Assembly: GCF_040712315.1 (NCBI RefSeq)
Contig: NC_134021.1
Location: 22,966,501-23,030,500 of the forward strand
Length of the DNA stretch: 64,000 nt
Reading direction: 5' to 3'
DNA from: Castanea sativa
Lineage: Eukaryota > Streptophyta > Magnoliopsida > Fagales > Fagaceae
Positions 23,341 through 33,789 of this stretch are shown here, piece after piece. A program made the translations under genes and the position numbers. Under the pieces are notes generated by a model, which did no database searches, was not told the DNA's origin, and saw nothing but the letters and a program-made list of their open reading frames with translations. How positions within the stretch are numbered: position 1 is the stretch's first letter; every line of letters starts with the position of its first letter.

Positions 23341-24406
23341 AATCACACCATACAAAAGTTACTCTTTTATTTGTTTGCTCCACGTGAGGCTTTAAGATCT
23401 CGGCTAAGCTTGGAATGAATCTCCTCAAATAAGAAACTTTTCCCATAAAGTTTCTCAACTCTTTTAGAGTTGTAGGAGGACTGAGAGTAGTTATTGCTTC
23501 AACCTTCATAGGGTCTAAATCAATTCCCCTATGATGAACAAGAAATCCCAAGAATTTCCTTGAAGATACCCCAAAGGCACACTTGGAAGGGTTCATCTTC
23601 AAACTATGCTTTCTAAATCTTTTAAAGACTTGTCTCAGGTGCACCAAATGCTTAAAAGGATTATTCGCTTTTACTACAAGTTCATCAATGTAATCTTCCA
23701 CTTACTTATGCAGCATGTCTCCAAAGATCAAGGTCATGGTTCTTTGATACGTTGCACCAGCATTCTTTAGTCCGAAAGGCATCACCATATAGAAGTAGTT
23801 CCCAAAAGGTGTCCTGAAAGCAGTTTTCAGAGCATCTGTCGGGTCCACAAGGATTTGATTATACCCACTATAACCATCCATAGAAGAGAAACGCTAGTGA
23901 CTAGCCACTGCATCTACCATAATATCAACATTAGGAAATGAGAATTCATCTTTTAGGTAGGCTTTATTAAGATCTTGAAAATCTACACAAACTCTTATCT
24001 GACTATTTTTCTTCTTTATAGGAACTATGTTAGCTAACCAGCTTGGGTATTCAATCTCCTCAAAGAATATTTCCTTTAAAAACTTTTGCACTTCAAGTTT
24101 TATCTTTTCCTCCACATCTAAACGATATTTCCTCAGTGGTTGTTTCACAGATCAAGCATTAGGATCGACCTTCAGTTTGTGCACTACCAGGTTCGGACTT
24201 AAACTTGGTATTTCTTGATAACTCCAAGCAAAAACATCATTGTATTCTTTCAACAAAGCTATCAGCTTTCCTCTCTCCTTTTCGAACAAATTCTTGCTAA
24301 TTTTTACCATTTTCTCATCTTTTTCACCATCACCCAGGTTGACTTCAATGAGTTCTTCTTGCACATTCTTAACACCATCATTCATACACTTAAGGGCTTC
24401 TTTCAC
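23339..24406 (-). pseudogene. Gypsy-A reverse transcriptase (decayed)
   Basis: Recognisable blocks: SWLANIVPIKKKNSQIRVCVDFQDLNKA, FSFPNVDIMVDAV, MVMPFGLKNAGATYQRTM, then the active-site block EDYIDELVVKA and KCAFGVSSRKFLGFLVHHRGI. The active site reads YIDE instead of YVDD/YIDD, a loss of a catalytic Asp. Stops occur before SVKQPL, after VASH and after MLHK. Upstream (about 24407-24700, minus strand) the linker to protease remains readable. Confidence 0.88.
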
Positions 24407-24919
24407 AAACTCCTCAGTTGTATGAACTTTCTCTGGTTGGTGTGTTGGATTAAGGGAATTAGGCTCACCATTCTTCTCATCCCCTTCCTTTAACCGTTAG
24501 AATTCATATACCACCCAGCCATTAGGCCCGGTGATCCTTCTTATCGTGGAAGGCCTTTCTTATTTTGCCACTTCACCATCATCTTCTTCTTTTGCTTGCA
24601 AGGCAATAGGATTGAAAGGAAGAATTCTATTCTCACCTTCAGGTTCGTACTCTTGATATAAATCTGCTTCAGTGAAATGAAGTTCTGCTCTATCAAAAGG
24701 CATCTTGGTGGCCACGATAACTACCTACTTGTTCCTCCAAATAGCCTTCACACATTGATGATATGTGAAAGCCACTGCTTTATATGCCTTCAGCCATGGA
24801 CGTACTAAGATGATGTGGTAAGATGTATTCCCTTCCATCATATGCATGAAAGTGAGTACCCGAATTGGCCAAACTCTAAGATCTAAAGACACATGCCCCA
24901 GAGTATTCTGCTGTAAAGT

Positions 24920-26316
24920 GTAGGATTAAACATGATTTGTATCTCATACAAAACATACGCAGCAAAAATATAACGGATCTACTTCATTTACAATCGATAA
25001 CATGCACTATGTAAGTTTCAGAATTCAAGAACAAGATAGCGTACCTTGGTGTGGTGAATTTCAAAACAAAGATCGGAAGCACTTGGGAATACTTTTGATC
25101 TTCACTCCAGTTCCACTTTACGCCCAAGATGTGTAGTCTCTCAATCAGTTTACAAAGGGAGAATGTCAAAGTGTCTAACACTTACATACACACCACTTCT
25201 CAATGATGTTCTTCTTAATTCTCTACAGAAAATTCTGTATGTTTCTCCCTTTGTATTTAACTGATTATCTAATTGGGCTGGCCTTTTGGGCCTTTCCAAT
25301 TGGGCTTAAGTGTGTGGCTTGGAGTTGGACCAAAATAGACCAATAAGACACTAGCTCTAATAGGCCTTGAGCTTTTCTGTCAACTCTTGACAAGTCCAAA
25401 GTTACCATTAATTATATTTAATACCACTATATAAATATAATTGCACTCTAGGCCTTATTTATAAATTATATCCCAAGACTTTATTGTACATGTAACCCCT
25501 TCATAAAATATTCGTAGTAATACAAAGTCATGAATAGACTGCCACTTTGTAAATTACTACATTTTATCCTTGAGTACCCGGTTTAATCCTTTAAAGTTAT
25601 TCAACATATATTTATGAAATCCAATCTCATAAATATATACTTTAGTAACTTCTTACCAAAGTGGTTAAGCCTAACTTTCTGAATAACTGAACCTATTAAA
25701 CTTATCTCAAGGGAATATTTTATATCTCCGTTAAGAGACTATGAATTTCATCAACACTAAATGTGGCTGCCCAACATACTGAGATTTTGATTGTTACCTT
25801 AGATCTCACTCTTGATATATTAAAGCAACCTACATTTCATGATCAGGTCCATTATCCTCTTAGGATTAAGAGTTTATGCAAATAGAAGTCGTGAGATTTA
25901 TTATTCAATTGACAGTCGTTAGGAGAATAATAAATCTCACAGTAGTCCAGTTCAATATGTACTTTTAAAATATATCAACACATCAACTAGAAATCTCCAC
26001 TTCCATGATCAAGACAAATCGTCTTAGTTGATATGTTATACTCTTCGCAGATAAAACGCCCAATTTCATCACCGACTACGAACTAAAATTTTGAATTTAC
26101 AAAGAACTTGTGACTTATATCTTCTGTGACTAAATCACATAAATCACATACTATGCATCTCATGGACTATATGATAATGTCCGAATATTCATGTTGCCAT
26201 TATTTTAGATTATAATAAAACAACTTTATTAATCACAACATGAAGTCATGCATAACGTCATACATAATAACATACATAGCATCATACAATAGGATTTAAT
26301 GGCACTAATCCTAACA
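24920..26316 (-). mobile_element. Solo LTR (family L2, 1397 bp) in the Gypsy-A protease
   Basis: Ends TGTAGGATT...AATCCTAACA are flanked by perfect TAAAG direct repeats (24915-24919 and 26317-26321). No coding sequence. Minus-strand orientation is assigned because a related copy lies inverted at about 33.8-35.1 kb. Removing it rejoins the protease sequence (AGIGA to LGHVSLDLRVWPIRV). Composition is AT-rich with a GGCCC cluster near 25270-25320. Confidence 0.9.
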
Positions 26317-26321
26317 TAAAG

Positions 26322-26702
26322 CTCCTATTCCTGCCACTTCCATTGGCTCTAGAATAGTTCTTTCCCTCGAAATTCTTAAGGCATCAAAAGTTGGGAGAGG
26401 TAGAATATTAGTGGATGCACTAGTGTCTACCAATGCCTTTTTGATTTGAGATGCTCCCACAAGGCAGTGACATATGAAGGTCTATCTCCATCAACAGCTC
26501 GATTGACTAGATCTTTATTAGAAAAAGTGACTAAATCCTTTGCTTCTTGGTATGCCATTTGCATTAAACTCCTTTCAACAACGGCCACTTCATGGTTCCT
26601 TTCCATCACCCTAGTCAAGGCTTGGGCTGTTTCTCTTCCAGCCATTGGTTTAAGACCTGTTCCTTCAAGAAATGAAAGTATTTTATCTTCCTGCTAGATT
26701 CT
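26322..26702 (-). pseudogene. Gypsy-A protease region
   Basis: Minus strand reads KALVDTSASTNILPLPTFD, an aspartic-protease DTS/DTG-type active site with its following hydrophobic block. It is preceded by a 72-codon frame (MAGRETAQALTRVMERNHEVAVVE...). The domain is cut by the solo LTR at 24920-26316 and by a stop. Confidence 0.75.
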
Positions 26703-26786
26703 TGCTATCATCTCTTCGTCTACCAATGGTGGCGGTGCTGAGCTATTGATGGCCATATTCTCTGCTTCTTCTTCCATAGGATCCTC

Positions 26787-28050
26787 TCAACCTATGAAGA
26801 AAGTCATTGCTACCTCTGGTCTACGTATTCTTGGGTTAGCTCTCTTCCCAGCTTTGATAACCAAATCTCCCTTGGCTACCCTATCATGGAAGATATTTCT
26901 CAAAGCATAGCAATCCATAGTATGGTGATCACATTTCTTGTGGTACCTACAATAAAGTGGACTTCACTTTTCCTCTTCTGTAGGCTCATGTTTACATTCA
27001 GGCAACGTCATTACACCATCTTTCACCCAAGTTTCTTGGATGCTATACAAATTTTCAGTGGACACAGTAAAAGGAGGGGGAATGCCACCTCTATCCCTCT
27101 TCTTTCCTTTGGTTACCTTCTTAGGTTCTTTTGTCACAACAACCTCCACTTTCTTGTTTTCTCTTCTCCACAGTTGTCTAGGAGCACTCATAGCTTGTGA
27201 AGTTGAACCTTTTGAAGGCTTCCTTACAGACATACTTGTTCTCTTTGCAGCTTCTACAAGTCTCGTAAAAATAGAGATCTGAAGATTCTCTAAGTACGAC
27301 CGATATTCATACAACATACCCGCGATACAAACATCCACCAGCCTTTCTTCCTCCATAGGATCATAACACAACAAAGATAGATCTCGAAACCTGCGAATAT
27401 ACTCCAACAATCCCTCAGACACCCTTTGCTTCTCGTGTTGAAGATCTGACAACATGAGCTTCTCTTCCAAAGCAAAAAAAATTTTCATGAATTGTGTTGC
27501 CAAATCATTCCAACTTAGAACTGACTTTGGTGAAAAATTGGTGTACCAAGTAAAAGCTCGACCTTCTAAGGACTTAGAGAACTCTCTGAGCCTCAACTCG
27601 TGGTCGTGAGAGTGAGCTGTTAGCGCATCTACATACTGTCTGATATGCTCTCTAGCGTTCCTTGTTATGCTATCATACTTAGGGAATATAGAAGGTGTGT
27701 AGTTAGCAAGGTAAGGTTTCCCAGCTATTTCTTCATAATAAAGAGGCATGGTATCAACATAAACAACACTATCCATCTTCTTAGCTTCAAATAGAATAGC
27801 ATGTATCTCTTCCCTAGTCAGGTACAACTGTCTCATAATGTAAAGACTGAAACTCTGCCCACATAGTGGCTTGAGAACGTTGAAGTTCTTCAATGGCAGT
27901 CATCATCTCCCTACTCTCATGATGAGTAGTTCCACCTGAAGAGTTTGTGCCCTCAAAATGCATGGATATATGGTCTGTAGTTGGTTTTGACTGATGGTTC
28001 TCACCCACACCAGTCAATATCCCAGTAACCACCTTCTTCCTCGGAGGCAT
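26787..28050 (-). pseudogene. Gypsy-A gag
   Basis: The start is MPPRKKVVTGILTG at 28050, 88 bp inside the 5' LTR. The central retrotransposon-gag domain reads LEGRAFTWYTNF, SWNDLATQFMKIFF and EGLLEYIRRFRDLSL. A zinc-knuckle-like CRYHKKCDHHTMDCYALR follows. The main body (309 codons, 26964-27893) is open. One frameshift near 27815-27895 and a stop before the zinc region break the protein. This encodes the capsid-like structural protein of the element. Confidence 0.85.
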
Positions 28051-28116
28051 GAGAAATGACTACAGACAGATGTACAACCCAACAAAAACACCCTTAAAAA
28101 GGAAAATAACCAGAGA

Positions 28117-28138
28117 TCCCCAGTGGAGTCGCCAAAAA
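28117..28138 (-). other. Gypsy-A primer-binding site
   Basis: Minus strand, directly at the LTR edge: TTTTTGGCGACTCCACTGG. This TGGCGAC start is usual next to 5' LTRs of Tat-type elements, where a tRNA 3' end primes minus-strand synthesis. The tRNA was not identified. Confidence 0.75.
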
Positions 28139-28573
28139 TGTACGTGCAAGTTGGATTTGAACTTATTTGTGCAAGTGAAATAAGTTATCTAATAGTACAT
28201 TTACATAAGAAAGCTTGTAAAGATGAAATTTTTGACATCACACTCAAACAAGAAATAAAGAAAGTGATGGTAGGATATGAAAAAGACGCACATTTAGACA
28301 AGAAGAAGAAGTTGACTATCAAAACAACACAGAACGTACGTGGAAAACCCTAGAGAAGGGATAAAAAACCACGATTTGAGCATGAACATAACATTCTTGC
28401 TTGGCTCAGCTTGTATTATGTATCAAAAAGAGATTAGTTTACAATGAAGTTGCTTTTCTTTCCTACCAATTCTCCACTTTCATCTCAAAATATCTATTTA
28501 GGTTCTTGCCCTAGAAGTTCAGCTACTTGTTCCTTTTATACTCATAAGGAACATGGCTTAGTATAAGGACAGG
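28139..28573 (-). repeat. Gypsy-A 5' LTR (outer end altered)
   Basis: Begins TGTACGTGCAAG, matching 13499 onward for about 360 bp, then diverges (CTTGCCCTAGAAGTTCAG...) until it meets the L1-family LTR at about 28574. The outer end and target duplication are not recoverable by eye. Confidence 0.8.
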
Positions 28574-29506
28574 TGATAAAAAACCCAAGTTGTTAATTAG
28601 ATTTATTATGAATAAACCTTGTCAAAACAAACAAACATCAATATCATGTCAATATTATGCACAACGAAATAGTAAATAAGACAAGATATGATGATCTAGG
28701 AAAACCAATGAAACAAACTAGTTTTACAATAAAAAACTTGGGGGGAAACCTTCTCGAAAAACAATTTACTATAGCAAAGAGAAGTTTCAGATCTAGTACA
28801 AAACTTTTGTCCCTAGACTTTACAATCCCCGTAGATGAACTTAGGGCAGAAACTTTTGTCGAGGCAGTTTCAGCATGTAGCCACGTGTCTCTCGCCGGAA
28901 GTGTGACTTTGCTAAACCCGAATTTGTTTTGGGGAGTCCGATTCGGAACTCGACATTGGGCTGCATAGACCAATTGCTTCCTATGCATTTTAAGTTTACA
29001 AAATAAATAAAGCCCAAAGTCTTAGAATCATAATAATAGTTGAAATAAATAAATAGTATATTTAATTGGATATATTTGATTAAATGACGAGTTGAATATC
29101 ATTATTATATATATATATATTATATAATTTTCAATATTAGAGAATAATTAATTAGGAGGCATATGTCCAGTAATGGAATGAGTCCAAAATAGTCCATTTC
29201 CAGCAGCGGTTTATAATTCATGTTCAATATAATAAGGTATGTCCAGCAATGGTCTGTGTACATCAAATAGTTCATATCCAGTTGTTGTTCGTGTGCAAAT
29301 AATATATGCCCAGCGGTGGTTTATGTCTGAATAATATGTCCAACGATGGTAGATCGATTTATTAATATATATGTTTATTAATGAAGTATTAGAGCATCCA
29401 CACCAGCTCAGTTAAAAATTTGTAAAATAAAATAAAGTACAATTTTTACACATTTTATGCAAAAAACACCCACATCAGTGGGTGTATAAATAGCCAAAAA
29501 TGTGGA

Positions 29507-29569
29507 AATCCATACACGAGCTACAGTACCGTGTAAATATACACGGGTACTGTAGCTCGTGTATGGATT
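29507..29569. repeat. Near-perfect 63-nt hairpin
   Basis: The left arm, starting AATCCATACACGAGCTACAG, is the reverse complement of the right arm, ending GAGCTCG-like TAGCTCGTGTATGGATT. The arms are about 29-30 bp with a single-base bulge and a 4-nt loop. It sits near the left end of the Harbinger-type element. Confidence 0.9.
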
Positions 29570-29774
29570 ATTTTATTCCAGGAATAGTTCGATCCATTTT
29601 TCCTCTCTCTTCTCCGTTCTCAACGAACTCAACAAACTCAGTATCATCCACAGAGAAATTAACACAGATACTCAGTAACAAACTCAGACATACACTTGCT
29701 CCAAAAAAAAAAAAAAACACACACACACACAGATACACAAACACACCCATGATGCTTTGGTCGGCGGAGCTGCG

Positions 29775-30085
29775 GATTGGAGTTAGGATCGGTGGTGTTG
29801 GGGATCGGAGATCGGAGCTGGGATCGGTGGTGCGTGGATCGGAGATCGCGGCTGGGCTCGGTGGTGCGTGGATCGGAGATCGCGACTGGGCTCGGCGTTG
29901 CGTGGATTGGAGATCGCGGTTGGGCTCGGTGTGGATCGGAGATCGCGGCTGGGCTTGGTGGTGCGTGGATCGAAGATTGCGGCTGGGCTCGGTGTGGATC
30001 GGAGATCGCGGCTGGGCTCGGCTTGGATCGGAGATCGCGGTTGGGATCGGAGATCGGTGCTGTAGATCGGAGATCGGAGCTGGAA
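29775..30085. repeat. GC-rich minisatellite, about 28-30-bp unit
   Basis: About ten imperfect copies of a unit built from GGATCGGAGATCGCGG and CTGGGCTCGG. Because unit lengths vary, open frames occur on both strands (encoding runs like IGDRGWAR), but these are repeat artefacts, not genes. Confidence 0.9.
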
Positions 30086-30102
30086 AATGGGTAGAGAGAT
30101 GG

Positions 30103-30106
<4 letters not shown>

Positions 30107-30137
<31 letters not shown>

Positions 30138-30190
30138 AAGAGAAATGAAGAGAAGGAGAGAGAGAGAGACATGAATCAGAAATGAAGAGA

Positions 30191-30240
<50 letters not shown>
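30107..30240. repeat. GA microsatellite cluster
   Basis: Three GA runs (about 30107-30134, 30156-30168, 30190-30240) are separated by two copies of a GAAATGAAGAGAAGG-type spacer. Confidence 0.9.
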
Positions 30241-30243
<3 letters not shown>

Positions 30244-31019
30244 TGCCAAAAAATGAAGAGAAGGCGCGCGGTAGTTAGAGAGAAATAATAAAAAAAAGTG
30301 AGAAAATTATTATTTAATTAATAGAGGTGGTAGGATAGATGAACTGATGTGGGTGATTTGTAAAAATGAATGTGTAAAATTTTAAAAGGAGGTTTTTTGT
30401 GTAAAATAGACGAAATTTTTACACGAGCTGATGTGGTTGCTCTTAGTGAGATCATGTTTTATTAAATAGTGAGATTATATTAAAGTAACTTGCATCCAGC
30501 GGTATAATAACAATGAATTAACATGTTCTTAATAATGTAATCTTCAAGATGGAGAAAACATTGACTTATCTTTTATGTCTCTAACTCCAGCCGTATAGCA
30601 TCACTTTGTTCTTTATATAATTTGTGACTTCAGCCGCATGTCATTAATGAGCTGATAACATTCCAACAACAGAAAAATATGAGTACAACAGTATAATGAT
30701 AATAAATTAAAACATACTCAATAATATAATTTTGGAAGTAAAAATATAATGACTTATCTTCACAGTTTGTAGCTCCAGCCGTAGAACAGAAGTGGACTTA
30801 TGACATTTTAGCAGCATGATAAAATGAGTCCAGTGGTCCAATATGATATTATGAGTCATTCCATGGTGACTTCATAATTAAAGGGGAAAAATGGATGCAA
30901 CCGGAGGGAGAGAGAGTATGTCCAGCCGTGTACATAGGTTGGTTAAGTTTATCCCCTTTCATCATGCACTTAAATGACTTTTCTCATGTGATGCTCTTTT
31001 AGTTTTTAGTCAAATATGA

Positions 31020-31140
31020 GTGATGTTGCCTTCCATGAGAGTGACTTTTAGTATTATAAGTTTTTGCCTTTCATAAGAAGGGCTTTTAGCATTAAAAATA
31101 TATGTCTTCTATGAGAAAGAACTTTTAGTAATAAGTTATT
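31020..31140. repeat. Three imperfect 40-bp repeats
   Basis: Units of the form CCTTTCATGAGAAGG-CTTTTAGTATTA recur three times inside the long TG...CA element. Diverged. Confidence 0.6.
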
Positions 31141-32189
31141 GGAAGAGTGTTTGATATGTTTTAAGATGTGTCGAGATGGTATGGTAAGAAATATATATAT
31201 TGTGAGATATGGTGTTTGTAATATGTATAGGAATTATATGTAGATACTTTGTTGAACATGGATCTTGTATATGTATACTTTGTGAGACATGGAATTTAAA
31301 GATATATGAGAAGTAAGTATGGGTAATTTGTGAGGAATGTGTTTGTGAAATATATAGAAGTGTGAGATAGATAATATGAAGGTTAAATATAGTAGATACA
31401 TGAGATTATAGTTGCTACTAGAGTGGTTTTTTGTGTTATGTCATGGGTTATGTTGCTTTCTAAGAAGGGAGATTTTGTATGAGAAATAAAGAATGAGATG
31501 AAGATGTGTTTTTTGGGCAGCAAAATGATGAAGTTTCAGAATATTAAAGTGTGGGAGAGATGGATAGTGTGTAATGGAATGGTGTAATAGGTGTGATGTA
31601 ATGGTTTTATCTAAAAAGAGATATTTTTGTAAGGGAGATGGAGAAGTATGGAAATGTTTAGAGATATGTGCAGCAAAGTGAATGAAGTTTTAGAATATTG
31701 AGGATGAGAGAGGGTTGGATGGTTGTTCCATGGTGTGTGGCTTGGTCTTCTTTATATAGAGCCAAGTCTGTAAATAGATTAGAACTAGTTGAAGGGAAAT
31801 TTAGCAAATAAAGAAAAGTCTTTGACAAAGTAAGTGGTTTCATTAGTGAGTTTTTGTTTTTTAGCTAAAAGAAGAAAGTTTGAGCCTTTAATGCTGCTGG
31901 AGCTACTGTTACAACTGTCAGCTCTACAGTAGTAGCTGTCGGATGATGTCATATGAATGACATCTTCTACTGGAGGAAAATATTTAGCATTAAATTCATG
32001 GTTTGGCTAAAAATTGTAATATAACCTTCATGGGACCTTCCTATTTCTGGTACTGCAGCTGGAAGCTAAGAATCTTAGCTTAAAATGGTAGGATTTCTTT
32101 TATAGGATCCTTACTTCTTTGGGTATGGCAGCAAACTACTAGAATTGGGCATTAATAGGCAAGTGATGTCATTTTAGAACATGTGTCAA

Positions 32190-32345
32190 CTACTTAAGTT
32201 GCTGCTGGAACTATTGCAGTTGCTGCTGGAGCTACTGCAGCTTCCGCTAAAGCTATTGCAGCTTCTGCTGGAGGTGTTGTAGCTTCTGCTGGAGGTGTTG
32301 TAGCTTCCGCTGGAGCTGTTGTAGCTTCTGTTGGAGCTGTTGTTG
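32190..32345. repeat. GCTGGAG minisatellite, about 21-24-bp unit
   Basis: About seven copies of a unit like TTGTAGCTTCTGCTGGAGCT, with substitutions. An isolated pair of related words occurs at about 31890-31945. It lies within the long TG...CA element. Confidence 0.85.
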
Positions 32346-33789
32346 GTATTTTTGGCTAAATTTTCTCTTTTGAAAAATTATATGTTTAGTCCATATATAA
32401 TTTTGGTATGTAATAGACTAGTTGGTTGATATTTGATAAAGTTTTAGAAATGTAATTATGGTCTTTTTGTATTTTAACCAAATCTTGAAGAGTAAGGAGA
32501 GTATTTAATACTAGATATGAAATATTAATATATATTTAGCCATGTGCTTGGAATTGATTTAAATGAAAATAATAATATAATTTATAAGAAATACTATAAT
32601 TACATTTTTAAAACTTATATTATATGATGAACATTAATTTTTATGTATTAAGCATGGAGAGTTTTATCATTTTAAGTGTTATGTGATATGAGAGGCTTAC
32701 CAAATGTTACCTATTGCACATTGACCCGTCAGAGTTCAGGGAATTGGGGAAGACATGCCAAACAACACACTTTCCTTTATCCACTTTGAATCGCTAGAGC
32801 TTTACTGAACATACTTCTTGGTCCTCCAAACCAAGACTCCCAAAATTCCCGCGATGAAACTCATGAGCTTGGATCATAAGTTGAAAATGAGATGATGTGT
32901 CATGAGCTTGAACCATGAGCTTTGACGCATTTTTGTGTAAATATGGGCTCTTTTGGGCTTTAAAAGAGATTTTCCTAAAATCCATGATAATATTGATGTG
33001 GTGGGTTGCCAATGAAATAAATCCATATGGTGTGAAAAATTTGTCTTCACACAATTTTTTACCGCTTCAGAACTTCTAAACTCTTCAATATATAAACGCC
33101 ACCCTTTTGCACGGATCCCAGTACGTGACTAACTCCAACAACTTGAAGATATTGTTAGCTGCAAAGTTCTTCACTTCATCAACAATAAAGATCAAGAAGT
33201 ACTTGGTTACAAAACCTTAAGGCGCAAAAGATGTAATAACTTCTTGTAGAGAGAATACGGCACTGGGTCACTTTCTGCATGTGTTCTCCCTGTATAACGG
33301 CCTTTAAAATAAGTTTTATATATGTCTAGGATTGTGAGAAAAGAAACCCTACACATACATGTCAGCTAGGGCCAAAAATCAGATCTGAAAATTCTGATTT
33401 TGTAGATCTTGACAAATTCAGCTTCTATCGAGTTTCGTTCTTAAATCTCGATAGATACTTTTCTGTTGAGGTATCTATCGAGTTTTAATGAATAACTTTT
33501 CTTCACTTGTTTTTTGGTCCAATCTTCATGGCTTTAGTACTTAACTTGAACTCTTATTTCTTAAAGTATTAAATCCATCATAGATCTACCAAATTACAAG
33601 TAAAATGTATTTTGCCAAAGGCTTAGCCAATTACATAAAATATGTCCTTAACAAGAGCAACATAATGTTCAACCAAGCTCCTCAAATACTGACGCCAGCA
33701 AAAGATTATGGAATGACATATAGAAACTAAATAATTAAATTTCTTAGCATGTCATAAATAATTAAATTGCTTAATTATATGAGACTATC

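Larger units (their letters stand above)
13499..28573 (-). mobile_element. Gypsy-A: nested Tat-lineage Ty3/gypsy retrotransposon with antisense PMD gene
   Basis: Directly repeated sequence begins TGTACGTGCAAG at both 13499 (3' LTR) and 28139 (5' LTR). Next to the 5' LTR, on the minus strand, lies a PBS-like TGGCGACTCCACTGGGGA. Order on the minus strand is gag, protease, RT, RNase H, a second RNase H, integrase: the dual RNase H marks the Tat lineage. About 7 kb between integrase and the 3' LTR carries plus-strand genes (Ser-rich ORF and PMD protein). All coding parts are broken by stops and frameshifts. Three later insertions (16212-17248, 19211-20471, 24920-26316) account for about 3.7 kb. 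The outer LTR ends are not resolved, because the two copies diverge after about 360 bp. Confidence 0.85.
29392..30442. mobile_element. PIF/Harbinger-type non-autonomous element, 1051 bp
   Basis: Terminal inverted repeats GAGCATCCACACCAGCTC and GAGCTGATGTGGTTGCTC are flanked by TTA (29389-29391 and 30443-30445). The 3-bp TTA duplication and GAGCATC ends fit PIF/Harbinger. The interior has a 63-nt hairpin, a 28-30-bp minisatellite and GA microsatellites, with no transposase. Confidence 0.85.
28857..33053. mobile_element. Long TG...CA element (probable very long solo LTR), 4197 bp
   Basis: It begins TGTCGAGGCAG and ends CTTCACACA, flanked by ACTTT (28852-28856) and ATTTT (33054-33058), a 5-bp target duplication with one change. 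The host L1 LTR aligns seamlessly around it. There is no gag or pol and no internal long direct repeat, so it looks like a solo LTR. Subtracting the Harbinger-type insertion leaves about 3.14 kb, long for an LTR. Notable are recurring CCAGC(C/G)GT-like words and a GCTGGAG minisatellite. A non-autonomous element with unrecognised ends is the alternative. Confidence 0.65.
28574..33653. mobile_element. Second L1-family solo LTR, split by a 4.2-kb insertion
   Basis: 28574-28856 matches 16258-16525 and 33054-33653 matches the rest of the L1 LTR (AAACTCTTCAATATA, CACGGATCCCAGTACGTGAC, ATGTCCTTAACA end). Across the break the two halves align to the intact copy without loss once one 5-bp target repeat is removed. 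The first 40 or so bases of the LTR are missing or altered, and about 35 bp near the right end are deleted. Confidence 0.8.

Noticed and set aside
29500..30249. Long open frames on both strands over the 29.8-kb minisatellite and GA runs
   Set aside because: They follow the repeat period and exist on both strands and several frames; no domain.
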